The notes beneath the pieces were generated by a model. It saw only the letters and a program-made list of their open reading frames with translations, was not told the DNA's origin and did not search any database. Positions 46,640 to 57,559 of a stretch of 64,000 bases of DNA are shown here, piece after piece. Source of the stretch: Siphonodentalium dalli (taxonomy: Eukaryota; Mollusca; Scaphopoda; Gadilida; Siphonodentaliidae); assembly GCA_032622095.1 (NCBI GenBank), contig CP136063.1, positions 10,147,814 to 10,211,813 of the forward strand. Reading direction: 5' to 3'. Every line of letters starts with the position of its first letter. Within the stretch, counting starts at the first letter, position 1. The position numbers were made by a program, and so were the translations under genes.

Positions 46640-48600
46640 GTGGTAGACCCTCCAATAGCTTATCAATACCACTCAGGACAGTGGGTGTTTTTCCTCAATT
46701 AATTGAATTTCTTGTTGAACATGTTTGTTGTATTTTAACTGAACAAATAACGGAACTTATGCGTATATATATTCCACATAGAACAATAAAATTTAGCCGA
46801 GACGCGCCTGAATGGATGAATCCCCAGATTAAGTATCTAATTAGACAACGAAAAAGAATTCACCAAACAGCGAAGAGAATTAATACCCACCATTTGGACT
46901 AATTATCAAAAAGCTCGTAACATAGTAATATCCGAAGTTAGAATGGCCAAAAGTATTCACCTACTAAAATTACAAGAGAATCCCAATACGGCGGACTGCA
47001 AGTGGTGGAAAACATTCAATCGCCTCACATCAAATAGGAGCCATAGTGTACCTCCCCTGATTTGGCAGGTTAATGACCAAAAATCCACAGTGCTTAACAA
47101 TTACCTCTGTAACATTGCCTCTATAGATAGACACAGTAAATCACCAGACATAATTGAAGGTGACCCCAATCGTACTATATTGCAAAGCATTGCAATTTCC
47201 GAATTAGACGTCTATAACACACTAAAAGAACTTCAGCATGATAAGGATTCTGGTCCCTATCTTATCAGCCTGCGCCTTCTTGAGAACTGCTCACATATTT
47301 TGAATCATTATTTGCGTGAATCACATTTTCCGCCTAAGTGGAAATGAGCAAACATTGTCCCGATACACAAGAAAGGAGACCGCAGTAATCCTGAAAACTG
47401 TCGCCCAATCCCACTACTAAGCTGCCGCAGTAAGTTGTTAGAAAAATGTATTATTAAACACTTTATGACTCACCTCCAGTCGAACAACATTTTAATCAAA
47501 CACCAGTCAAGGTCCGTGCTGACCGATTCAACTTCGTATCAATTATGTGGCATATATGACAATGTTAGTAGATCAATAGAACAGGGATACGATGACCGGT
47601 TACTATTTTTCGACATAAGCAAAGCTTTCGATAAAGTTTGGCACGAAGGCCTACTCTTCAAACTTCATTCTATAGGAATCCGCAATAATTTACTGCATTG
47701 GTTTAGATCTTATCTATATGACCACCAGCAACGTGTTGTTTTAACCTTTGGCCAATATGCATGGGGAAAGATAACCGCGGGAGTGCCCCAATGATTAATC
47801 CTGGGACCTATACTCTTTCTTGTCGTTACCAACGAGGTAGTTGAAAATATGGCATGTGACATTCGGCTTTTCGCCGACGACTCTTCACTCGCACTTTTCA
47901 TCGACGACCCAAACATAGGAGCGACTATTTTACAGCATGATATCAAAAGACTAGAATCGTGGTCCTCTAAATGGCTTGTCAAGTCTAATGCTCTAAAAAC
48001 AGAAGCATTGACATGCAGTCGGAAACGTACGAAGCTTGTTCACCCAACGCTGTTCATGAACCAACAGCCTATTGAAGAAGTAGATACCCATAAACATCTT
48101 GGAGTTATTTTGAGTAAAACAGGAACTGGGGACCCCACATCGAACAAGTGATGAAAACCGCATTTTACTCTTGAGGAAATATCGATTCTATCTCGACAGA
48201 GCAGCTCTCGAAAAATGTTATTTTACAATTATAAGGTCAATCCTCGAATACTCTTGCGTTCTTTGGGATGGTTGTAGCCAGCAAAAACTGACAACATCGA
48301 AGATAAACAATACGAGGCAGCTCGTATTGCGACAGGCGCGACTAGGTCTGTCAATAATGTATCTCTTCTTAGAGAAACTAGTTGGAAAACCCTTAAATTA
48401 ACGACGGAAAAAACATAAACTAAAATTATTTTATAAAGTGGTAAAAGGACAATCACCTGTGTATCTCAGAAACCTAGTTCCTCCTACTCACGGGTAGATA
48501 ACAAAACGTGAAACTAGACAGTCTAGCAAGCTTGTGGTCCCTAGTTTTGACTATGACTATTACAACAAATCGTTTCTCCCATCAACAATTTGACATATAA
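46640..48600 (+). pseudogene. Second LINE: linker, reverse transcriptase and C-terminal region
   Basis: The reading path is: linker (PEWMNPQIKYLIRQRKR, 46800-46860), frameshift near 46895, YQKARNIVISEVRMAKS, then reverse transcriptase 46943-48120. It has SGPYLISLRLLENC, PIHKKGDR, DISKAFDKVWHEGL (catalytic Asp), GITAGVPQ-like GVPQ-stop-LILGPILF, and FADDSSLAL (catalytic box). TGA at 47345 follows FPPKWK, and TGA at 47792 replaces the Gly after GVPQ. A frameshift near 48125 leads into the C-terminal part (YRFYLDRAALEKCYF, SILEYSCVLWDG, LFYKVVKGQSPVYLRNLVPP), which has further stops including TAG at 48495. It is more decayed than the 33-kb element and clearly a different family member. Protein similarity to that element is limited to the conserved blocks. 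Confidence 0.88.
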
Positions 48601-48624
48601 AAGAACTCGGGTCCGACATAAAGC

Positions 48625-49247
48625 AGTGTAGACAAGCAAGTGTTGACCATAATGTGTTTAAATATTCAAAGTTTGGCACCGAAAATAGATGTACTTACTG
48701 CAGAAGCCAGAAATGTTGATATTATTTTATTTACGAAAACACGGCTCTCAAATGCAAATTCCGATAACGAATTGTCAATAAGGGGATTCCATGCTCCACA
48801 AAGGAAAGGCCGTCTAACGTTATGTGGTGGTAGACTAATATTTCACAAACAGCCCTGACATTGTTTAATCGAATGAAATCTTAGATCCATTCTTTTCAGG
48901 TTTAACTTTGTTTCATTGTCCAATATTTCTACGTATAAATTTGAAAGTTAAGAAGCCGTGTGGAATCATAAAAAGAACGATAAGTGATTATAATCGAGCC
49001 GATTACTCCGCAATGAATAATGCCTTTAATGCATGGGACTTTAAGAGTGATATATCAGCAATTCGATCTGGGAAAATAGCAGAAGCTCTAACGAAAAAAA
49101 AAACAGACATCACGAACCTATATATACCAAACAAATAGGTATCAATTCGACAAAATGGGCCTGAATGGTTAACATGTGAACTATGTAAACTTATGAGACA
49201 AAGGAAACGTTTGTATAATTTGGCAAAAAGAAATGACCTCATATAAC
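48625..49247 (+). pseudogene. Third LINE remnant: endonuclease start and linker
   Basis: The frame from 48640 reads LNIQSLAPKIDVL, VDIILFTKTRLSN and ELSIRGFHAPQRKGR, the beginning of a non-LTR endonuclease (catalytic Asn present, the usual TETWL Glu changed to Lys). A deletion follows. From 48908, HCPIFLRINLKVK, YNRADYSAMNNAFN and, past a stop, PEWLTCELCKLMRQRKRLY are the end of the endonuclease and the linker before reverse transcriptase. It lies head-to-tail right behind the second LINE. No reverse transcriptase follows. Confidence 0.8.
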
Positions 49248-49471
49248 GTGGTGTCACCCTGGTAATACTGCGCTATTACACTGCGGTCACCTCTAACACT
49301 GTGGTAAGGTTACCACTTCAACACTGCATGTACCACGGTTTCTCCACGATGCATGTGGTCCGGATTCGCAGGCATGGCAATAAAATGCAGCGATTATCCT
49401 TTTATATGTGCAACTTACAGACATTGATCCATGATCATTCACATGCGACAGAGTCCTCGACCTCACTCATC
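49248..49471. other. Unassigned DNA left of the OTU element
   Basis: Only the last ~25 bp (AGAGTC to CACTCATCACAT) match the equivalent position at 60529-60556, so the big repeat probably begins about 49449. Confidence 0.45.
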
Positions 49472-49475
49472 ACAT

Positions 49476-51256
49476 CGTGGGTTGAGAGCAACCCGCCATC
49501 TGCAATTTTTGTATAAAATCACTTTTTTGCCTTTTTGGCATTATTTTGTTGATATCTAGGATATGTGAAAAAATTAACATGAAATTCCGTCCACAAGGGG
49601 TCAAACTGTGATGCACCAACCAGCCAAGTGAAAATATCATAAAAAGCGGGAGCATAAAACTGCCATCTGCCTGGCTCTGTTAGATGGCGGGTTCTTGCAG
49701 TAAATCAATTAACTCCCAGTCATTCTGATATCAGAGAGTTGTGAAAGTGATTTGTATCGCGTTATCCTAATGATGTGATAAGATGCTGCAATAAACCACA
49801 CAGTTGGATACTGCTATAATAAAGTAGATTTTAAATTGAAAGTTTATGGTTCCAACTTTATAACTTGTTAACTTAATCAAGGAGTGTATCAGATTAATAA
49901 AAGATAAAATCAAATTCCTATATTATGTTGGCTGTTGGCATTGTGTTCATTTAGTTGGTTCTGTTCCACAAAGTAACACTATTTTGTACGACAATAACTA
50001 TATACCAAAGCTATGGATTATGAAGATGATTGGATGGACACCACAATTGACGAATTGTTAATGAATACCTGTGATGACACTGATATTTTGCCCCATGTAA
50101 ATGTTGAGAAAACATCTGATTTGGTGCAGAGTGGGGTCAATAATGCCACGAATGATCGAATGGAACCCACTAGTGACACCGTACAAGAAGATGACGATAA
50201 TATTCCACTGGCGGAATACCAAAAATAATTAAAGGGACAACAACATAAAACAAGCGATAAAAACACAGAAAACCGAATGCCGAAAAGATCTAAAAAACGA
50301 GCACACAGAGTCCACCAACGAAACAAACAGTTCGGAAAAGGAAGACCATAGGCTACTATGTACGAAATATCCATAGTAAGAGATTGGATAATTTGTTAGC
50401 ATCCAACGGCTATCAAAGGTTTGAAGTCGACAGAGACGGCAACTGTTTTTTCAATGCCGTATCTTATCAACTTGGCCAGGAATACACAGGGGATAGCACC
50501 CAGCACTCAGTTGCTATTCACTTATTAGAACAAAAGGACCACTATATTAATTTTATCGTGACAAGCAACAACACATCTTCAAGTGATCAAGAATTTGAGC
50601 AGGATGTAAATCTGATGCAGCAATCAGGGACTTGGAATACAGTTATGGGAGATCTTGGTCCACTGGCTGTTGCAAATATTTTTCAGTGGACGTTTCAATA
50701 ATTATTGTCATTCAATAGAACACACAAAATTAATTCAAATTCTAAATTTCTCACCTTAACCAAACTTCATTTAAGCTAACTTATTTGGTATATAATTCAT
50801 TAAATTTTTAATTAAGTTGCTCACACATGTTCACATACAACAATGTTGTTGAAAGAACAAACAATTTAATTCGGAAGGTGCTAAATTCACCACCCCCATA
50901 GCAAAGACAACACAAGCTATCTTAACAGCAGTTAAATTTCCATAGAGGAATTGCACACATCCGGGGAGCAACAGGCAGCCATGTGTCAGTTAGTGGTTTA
51001 TTGCTGCCACATTAACAGAGCTGTGTGAGAACACTAATGCGCCATCTGTATAAATTAGCTAATTATGGCCAATTATCAAGTCCCACATGTGTTCAAAATT
51101 TACTACATAATAGCACTTACCAATCTGTATTTAATATGTGTCTATCATTTATTTAATGGCATGAGACAATAAAGATTTTTGGAGATGAAATCTTTAAATG
51201 TCTTTATCTCTGGTTCATAAAATATGTAGATGGCGGGTTGTTGCTCTCAACCCACG
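49476..51256 (+). mobile_element. DNA transposon with OTU-protease relic, 1781 bp
   Basis: The termini are CGTGGGTTGAGAGCAAC and its perfect complement. Imperfect pairing continues through CCCGCCATCT, giving about 28-31 bp with a 3-bp indel. ACAT flanks both sides (49472-49475 and 51257-51260). The related copy of the surrounding repeat at about 60545-60570 reads CACTCATCACATAGACTCAT without any insert, an empty site that fits a 4-bp duplication. A third partial copy of the inner motif (AGATGGCGGGTT) sits at 49681. The superfamily is not decided. No transposase remains. It carries the two coding relics at 50013-50701. Confidence 0.85.
50013..50704 (+). pseudogene. OTU-family cysteine protease relic
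   Basis: The first part (50013-50225) starts MDYEDDWMDTTIDELL and is acidic. After a TAA the same frame continues with a basic stretch (MPKRSKKRAHRVHQRNKQ). One frameshift near 50340 leads into IGYYVRNIHSKRLDNLLA and the OTU core, FEVDRDGNCFFNAVSYQLG, with the catalytic Asp and Cys of DGNC. WNTVMGDLGPLAVANIFQ follows, the region after the central Trp. The frame stops at 50702 before the catalytic His motif, so the protease would be inactive. OTU domains cleave ubiquitin from proteins and are known passengers of several eukaryotic transposon groups, including Helitrons and KDZ-type elements. The relic lies wholly inside the transposon termini. Confidence 0.82.
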
Positions 51257-51257
51257 A

Positions 51258-52762
51258 CATACATTCATATAGGCATGTTTCGTTTCTGGACCGATCGAGC
51301 AATAGATTTTTCTATCTCTTGGCAGAGGCGATCACAAATAAATCCCTAAATAGACCAGACGATGATGGGCACATAATCATAATTTAGAATTATTAGCAAA
51401 TACCAAATTTTGAAAATTTCCCAAGAATAAACTAAGAGTAATATGACTATACGTAAACGATATTTGCAAGCCCTCAAATCTTCTTTTATGAGATTAACGA
51501 ATGCATGAATTCAAAATATAAACGGGACATAAATTTGCTGCCACTGGGCTGGAATTCTGCAATAGTTAATCTGGTATTTCAATACTTTCAACTATTGGAC
51601 ATATTCATTGAATCAACTTGAATTTAACCACTTTGTTATGAATTTTCATAGATTAACATATTATAACTAAAATTGTATTGGAAAGTAGCAAATTGTTAAA
51701 GTAAACATTTCATTCTAAATAATTGTTTTGTTGAGACCAATTCAAACCTTATTTCTAGTAATATACCACTGTACCTGTCAGTCGATAATATACCACTGTA
51801 CCTGTCAGTCAGTAATATACCACTGTACCTGTCAGTCAGTAATATACCACTGTACCTGTCAGTCAGTAATATACCACTGTACCTGTCAGTCGATAATATA
51901 CCACTGTACCTGTCAGTCAGTAATATACCACTGTACCTGTCAGTCGATAATATACCACTGTACCTGTCAGTCGATAATATACCACTGTACCTGTCAGTCA
52001 GTAATATACCACTGTACCTGTCAGTCAGTAATATACCACTGTACCTGTCAGTCGATAATATACCACTGTACCTGTCAGTCAGTAATATACCACTGTACCT
52101 GTACATTACTGTTGATATTCAGAACTTGGGCTTTAATTATCAACTGACTTACAATTAAAGTGGTATTCACCATTTCTACACTTCCCAATGCATGCAACGA
52201 TCTAGCAATCATTGAGGGTATCGAGGGATCTGGCCTAATTCATATATAATTAAGGTATATCATACATGTACAATTTCCCAAAAACACTCATTTTGCTGAA
52301 ATTGCTGAAGAGCTCATTCCAAATTTGAATTACATGTTTTGGTTCGAACAGGCTCTGTTCAGGGGGCTACATGTACCTTTGGTTATTTGGGTGAAGATAA
52401 TTTGGTATTTTTTTGGAAAAGTTAACGTGACACATCTGATTCACCTGACATCAGTATAATCATTAAAGTGATATAAACAAATTTCATCGTTGTTTTTCCC
52501 GATTAAAGTAAATTGCCCGGTCATCGTCAATTAATTACAGCGACACTTTTCTTTATAACATTTCGGTAAATTCACATTTTCACCTGCATAGACATACACG
52601 TAAACCAACTACAAGATTGTTTTCTTCATTGAATGAAATTGCAAATTCGCTTATACCATCATCACACCATTTTATTAAAGTGACACCTTAACTATTAATG
52701 TGACATTTCTTTTCCACATAATCGATTTTTCATTAAATAAACAGTTCTAATTGAGAACACTT
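51258..52762. repeat. Large repeat, copy 1 (with short 27-bp satellite)
   Basis: From ATAGGCATGTTTCGTTTCTGG through the satellite to GTTCTAATTGAGAACACTT this stretch aligns with 60557-64000 at high identity apart from indels. It lacks the two TTAA-A inserts and about 425 bp found before the satellite in copy 2, and it has about 60 bp (near 52275-52340) that copy 2 lost. Homology probably continues to the right beyond what copy 2 shows in this window. No coding domain is present. Confidence 0.88.
51758..52102. repeat. 27-bp satellite, about 13 units
   Basis: The unit is GTAATATACCACTGTACCTG plus TCAGTCA, with a second form in which AGTCAGTAA is AGTCGATAA. Because 27 is a multiple of 3, long frames stay open on both strands, but they only repeat RYSGILLTD-like units and are not genes. 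Confidence 0.95.
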
Positions 52763-53599
52763 CCGACTGAACTATTACAGTGACATTCCATTTCCACCCA
52801 TTACATGTACATAATGTATCTACCACTTCATTCATGTGGTAATTTCTGAATTCATAAAACAAATAATCCATTAAAAATTTAAGTCTGTATTTGTAGTAGC
52901 GTGATTGCAGACACTGAGAACCTGTGAGCCTTGTTGAATTCACTACGGTATGATGGATCACTTCCATCCTCAAGCTACTTGTGCCATTTAATGGCATTTT
53001 TTCCTGACGTGAAGGGGTAGATAGGCTTGAGACCCCACTACATTTCAATTCACACCAGGTTCTCATCTGTTATTTTCTGAGGTGTTGAACTTTAGTAATA
53101 TGTTTGGACTGAACATATCCGGGATAATGTTGTTATATACAAGTACATCAAACCCCATGTATGTATCATTATACAGCAGACTACTCCAAGACCAACCACT
53201 CTATAATAAGTAGATCCTATGGCGTTTATATGAATCCCATAGTATTCCATTTCTGACTAGTAGTGGAATGATCAATTTTCACGCTTGTTGAAAATAGATA
53301 TTTCCACTTCTAGTCTCTCATGAAATAATTATGGTATTTACTCAAAATTCATAGGTATCACTGTCTATTTTTTGTATTATAACAACATAGTTCACCATAA
53401 ATATTGGTGGAATATCTAATTACCAGGACAATTTCACCATGATTTTTTGGTCTGAAATTGATAAATAATTTGTAACTCAGGTGAAGGGGGGCATAATTTA
53501 TTTGTGGGTTTGAATAGCTCAAAATATGGACGTCAGCTAATAGTAACCCGGCTATTGGTGATTATCTAAATTTCTCAACCCACGTTTAAACATGGTATT
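52763..53599. other. Unassigned DNA
   Basis: The words GTGACATT.C.TTTCCAC and ATTAAA.TGACA are repeated around 52680-52800. A 123-codon minus frame (52695-53066) has no recognisable domain. Confidence 0.4.
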
Positions 53600-53603
53600 T
53601 TAA

Positions 53604-54649
53604 AGATGGATTATCTCCTTAAAGATGGATTATCTCTTTAAATAACAAATTTTAAATAGTTGCGTGTGTATAAATTAATAGATATGAACTGAAGACCTAT
53701 GTCCGGAAAAGCTTCTATCAATTAATATTGATTTTATTTCGAATATTAAATCGGGCCCATTTATGTTACTATTTTTAAAACCGACCATTGGGATGAGACC
53801 GTATTGCGATATAGATCACTGGGCTGTTCCTACGGCTACGCAACTGTCAATGTCAAATGTCACAGATTGGTTGTTTGTATTGTTTTGTTCCACATATATA
53901 AGCGATAATGAGTATAATTAACGTTTATTTGTGATAAAATTGCACAATATAATTTCTGGTTTCTGTTAAAAGTAACCATTATTGTTCGTTAGCTGAACAA
54001 AAACACCTTTTTAGACCAGAAAATATTCGAAATAAAATTAATATTAATTGATAGAAGCATTTCCGGACAGGAGTCTTCGATTCAAATATTATATTTTATA
54101 CCCCGGTAGCTATATAATACATGTTTACAAAGAGATAATCCACCTTTAAATAACAAATTTTAAATAGTTGCGTGGGTATAAAATAATAAATATGAACTGA
54201 AGACCCCTGTCCGGAAAAGCTTTTATCAATTAATATTGATTTTATTTCGAATATTTAATTGGGACCGTTTATGTGTCTATTTTTAGAACAGACCATTCGG
54301 ATGATATCATATTGCGATATAGAGCACTGGGCTGTTCCTATGGATACGCACCGAAACTCAAATGTCCAAGATTGATTGTTTGTATTGTTTTGTTGCATAG
54401 TTATAAGCGATAATGAGCAAAATTAACGTTTATTTGTGACAAAATTGTACAATTAAATTTCTGGTCTCTGTTAACAGTAACCACTATTGTTCGTTAGCTA
54501 AACAACTACACCTTTTTAGACTAGAAAATATTCGACATAAAATTAATATTAATCGATATAAGCATTTCTGGAAGGAGTCTTCAATTCAGATCTAATATTT
54601 TATACCCCGGTAACTATATAAAACATGTTTACAAAGAGATAATCCACCT
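53604..54649 (-). mobile_element. TTAA-A element (outer) holding another TTAA-A element
   Basis: TTAA flanks at 53600-53603 and 54650-54653. The outer copy begins AGATGGATTATCTCC. After 15 bp it is interrupted at its own internal TTAA, and it resumes at 54150 with ATAACAAATTTTAAATAG. Its middle belongs to the diverged subfamily B (AGACACATAAACGG on the reverse strand), with a stop in the small frame. Confidence 0.9.
53623..54145 (-). mobile_element. TTAA-A element (inner), 523 bp, inserted in the outer copy's terminal repeat
   Basis: TTAA at 53619-53622 and 54146-54149. It is the subfamily A type. The small frame is broken by TGA and carries a 3-base in-frame insertion. Both outer and inner copies point the same way. 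Confidence 0.9.
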
Positions 54650-54789
54650 TTAATGTGACGATACGGACATCTCACTTAGTTGTGTAGTTAATACAGGTAG
54701 TAGGCCTATACAACATCCTATCATTATTGTAATAAGGAACTTGATGATCACATTTGTGACTGCTCAATAACGTGTCACATACGATCATA

Positions 54790-55033
54790 TTACGGGCAAT
54801 CCCCCGTATGGATCTGTTTATGTTTCTTCGGGTTACTCGACTGATAAAATGATTTATCGCACACATCACATTGGTATGGGCGATCCTCCGCGTGGATCAT
54901 CATATGTTTCGTCCGCTGACTCAATTTAGTAAATTATTTCTCGCACATATCACATTGATACGGGCGGTCACCGGTGTGAATCCCCTCATGCTTCACAAGG
55001 TCAATCGACAAAGTGAATGATTTCTCACATGTA
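54790..55033 (-). pseudogene. Three zinc fingers cut off from the 55-kb gene
   Basis: Minus-strand continuation after the frame break of the gene at 55034. It reads CDTCEKSFTLSIDLVKHEGIH, then CDMCEK followed by a TAA and FTKLSQRTKHMMIH, and CDVCDKSFYQSSNPKKHKQIH followed by TGDCP and a stop. The fingers keep their Cys and His, so the truncation is recent. Confidence 0.85.
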
Positions 55034-56095
55034 TCACATTGATACGGGTTCAGGGTGAACCCCCGTGTGAATCCGCTTATGTCTCGTCAGGTCACTCGAC
55101 TGAGTAAATGTTTTCGTGCACACATCACATTGATACGGGCGATCCCCGGTGTGAATCCGCTTATGTTGAGTCAGGTGACTCGACTGAGTAAATGACTTCT
55201 CGCACACATCACATTGATACGGGCGATCCCCCGTGTGGACCCTCTTATGTTGAGTCAGGTCATTCGACTTAATAAATGACTTCTCGCACACATCACATTG
55301 ATAAGGGCGATCCCCAGTGTGAATCATATTGTGTGTAGTCAGGTGACTCGGCCGAATAAATGATTTCTTGCACACATCACATTGATACGGGCGGTCACCT
55401 GTGTGGATACTCTTATGACCCGTCAGGTGACTCGACTGAGTAAATGATTTGTTGCACACATCACACTGATAGGGACTGTCTCCTGTGTGAATCCTCTTAT
55501 GTTGAGTCAGGTGACTCGACACAATAAATGACTTATCGCACACATCACATTGATACGGGCGATCACCAGTGTGGATCCTCGAATGTCTCGTCAGGTTACT
55601 CAACTGAGTAAATGATTTATCACACACATCACATTGATAGGGGCGATCACCAGTATGGATCCTCTTATGACTCACCAAGTTACTGGACACAGTAAATGAC
55701 TTATCACACACATCACATTGATACGGGCGATGCCCCATGTGTATCATCTTATGTTTCATCAGGTAACCCGACTGAGTAAATGATTTCTCGCACACATCAC
55801 ATTGATACGGGCGATCACCAGTGTGGATCCGCTTATGTCTCGTCAGGGTACCCGGTTGAGTAAATGATTTATCACACACATCACATTGATACGGGCGATC
55901 AACATCGTGTATTCTCCTATGTACCAGCACATCTTTAGTTGTGCTGCATGTTTTCCAGCATATATCGCACTGATATGAACGAATGTCTTTATTGGGCAAA
56001 CTGCTCCTCAACGAATCAACGCCTGTTTGTGACGTATTTACCGGTGTGTGTTTATCATCTCCGTCGCCATTGTTGATGACTCCACCCTCATTCAT
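55034..56095 (-). CDS. C2H2 zinc-finger protein, 11 fingers, about 353 aa (gene 1)
   Basis: Probable nuclear DNA-binding protein. The start MNEGGVINN at 56095 is preferred because the equivalent ATG is shared with the neighbouring gene 2. Codons upstream stay open only with a non-ATG start. About 45 polar residues lead to the first finger (CDICWKTC...HRRIH, unusual in having Cys in place of the core Phe) and ten regular fingers CDVC(D/E)KSF...H-x3-H joined by HTGDRPYQ linkers. Finger-contact positions differ between fingers (for example QSSHLTQ, VSSNLVS, IKSNDLT). The frame ends in HTGVHPEPVSM because of a short insertion in a linker, and three more fingers lie downstream out of frame. No KRAB, BTB or other effector domain is visible. 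Its 5' flank is duplicated at gene 2. Confidence 0.85.
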   Translation of the reverse strand: MNEGGVINNGDGDDKHTPVNTSQTGVDSLRSSLPNKDIRSYQCDICWKTCSTTKDVLVHRRIHDVDRPYQCDVCDKSFTQPGTLTRHKRIHTGDRPYQCDVCEKSFTQSGYLMKHKMIHMGHRPYQCDVCDKSFTVSSNLVSHKRIHTGDRPYQCDVCDKSFTQLSNLTRHSRIHTGDRPYQCDVCDKSFIVSSHLTQHKRIHTGDSPYQCDVCNKSFTQSSHLTGHKSIHTGDRPYQCDVCKKSFIRPSHLTTHNMIHTGDRPYQCDVCEKSFIKSNDLTQHKRVHTGDRPYQCDVCEKSFTQSSHLTQHKRIHTGDRPYQCDVCTKTFTQSSDLTRHKRIHTGVHPEPVSM

Positions 56096-56590
56096 GACTC
56101 GGCTGTATCTGTTTCCGTAGACGATCAAATGAGCACTATATACTTAGCCTGTGTGTGATTACCTGACTAAAGCTAAAAGGAAATATGTAAGAAACCGTCG
56201 GATAATAGACGGCAATTAAAATAAAAAATATTTCTATCCGGAAACAGGCATTTAAAAAAGTGGTCGTAAGCAGCGGTAGGCAGAATAGAACAATGCCATA
56301 ATACATAGTTTACGAAAAAGAATTGCAGTTGCCTGAAAATAAATTCTTAGTCAAAGCGGCTAAGATTGCTCAGTCACTGCCCTCTCAGATTCAACTAAGA
56401 TTGATGACTAAGGGTGGTATTAATCACCATGAGTAAAATGTTATGTTAGTCATTTTGCTAAATAGCATTACTTAGTCATTATTATTAAAAATCAATGTAA
56501 TGTTCCGTCCTTGAATACCTATAAAATTTAATGAAAACACAAGTAATTGTGATACAGGTTTGTATGATCACTTGACAATGTACATTCTCA
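56096..56590. other. 5' flank of zinc-finger gene 1
   Basis: GAAACCGTC.GATTATAGACGGC, the AAAAAAGTGGTC.TAAGCAGCGGTA stretch and AATTCTTAGTCAAAG are shared with 59707-59945 upstream of gene 2. This shows the two genes were duplicated together with their 5' flank. A weak acceptor-like TTTCCTTTTAG lies near 56172 on the minus strand. Confidence 0.6.
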
Positions 56591-56599
56591 CCACCAACG

Positions 56600-56870
56600 C
56601 TGAAGTTGCCACTATCATCATTGTCGGTGTTATTAGCCATGAATTTACTGTATACCGCAATTATAATTGTTTGTGTTATTAGCCATGATGAATTTACTGT
56701 ATACAGTAATTATAATTGTTGGTGTTATTAGCCATCAATTTACTGTATACAGTAATTATAATTGTTGGTGTTATTAGACACCAATTTACCCTATGCAGTA
56801 ATTATAATTGTTGGTGTTATTAGACACCAATTTACCCTATACAGTAAATAAAACTGTTGGTGTTATTGCG
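56600..56870. repeat. Tandem repeat of about 50 bp, five units
   Basis: Each unit has GTTGGTGTTATTAG, CCA or ACACCAATTTAC, then TATACAGTAATTATAATT. The AT-rich end contains the small palindrome TACTGTATACAGTA. Confidence 0.85.
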
Positions 56871-56994
56871 ATTACATATTTGTCCTCCACATGAATTTAC
56901 AAACGAACAGATAAATGTAGTCGTAACTCTATCCGTGTGTTGCGAAGCCGCCCTGCAAAAAAAACACAAATAGTGATGTTTCCGGTAACAGAAT

Positions 56995-57103
56995 AAAAGA
57001 GAGTATGGTCAGATCGTGCATCGATCACCAGTGTGGATTCTCTTACGACACATCATGCGATATAATATTCATAGCGATAAAACATATCACAGATGTTATT
57101 TAA
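56995..57103 (-). pseudogene. Zinc-finger remnant beyond the TTAA-B insert
   Basis: The minus strand reads a decayed finger end, CRKRIHTGDRC, with the first His of the pair changed to Arg, and possibly a CDM start nearer 57090. It may be the displaced 3' part of gene 2, now separated by the TTAA-B element at 57108-57555. Confidence 0.5.
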
Positions 57104-57107
57104 TTAA

Positions 57108-57555
57108 TCCTTTACCCAACAGAACGGCCCTGTGCCAATGCATTCTCTTATATATGCGAGTCGACCATAGGTCGCCTCGCATATATAAGAGAATGCATTG
57201 GCTTAACACATATTAAAAATGATAAAATTGTCAAAGAATGTAGAAAAATATTATAAAAAATGTAAGAAAAAATTATAAAATTGATAAAGAATGTAAGAAA
57301 AAATGGTAAAAAGTGTTAAAAAAAAGATTTTTTTTAGGCCAATGCATTCTCTTATATATGCGAGGCGACCTATGGTCGACTCGCATATATAAGAGAATGC
57401 ATTGGCACAGGGCATAACTGTAACCATCACAATGTAGTCAATGAACCGGTTCCAATGATATCCATATATGTATGGTGTTATTGAGACAGACCGAAGATAT
57501 TTTAGGCCGTTGAAGCTTTATTTGGGCGTTTTTGGCCGTTTTGTTGGGTAAAAGG
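57108..57555. mobile_element. TTAA-B element, 448 bp, two palindromes
   Basis: TTAA flanks at 57104-57107 and 57556-57559. Ends TCCTTTACCCAACAGAACG and the complement of CCTTTTACCCAACAAAACG. Palindromes are at 57134-57202 and 57338-57406, both 69 bp with the same single mismatch as in the 19.9-kb copy. The interior is AT-rich. It sits directly behind the last codons of zinc-finger gene 2. Confidence 0.92.
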
Positions 57556-57559
57556 TTAA

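Noticed and set aside
52695-53066. A 123-codon minus-strand frame
   Set aside because: No recognisable domain, low-complexity surroundings, and it overlaps the large repeat. Insufficient support for a gene.
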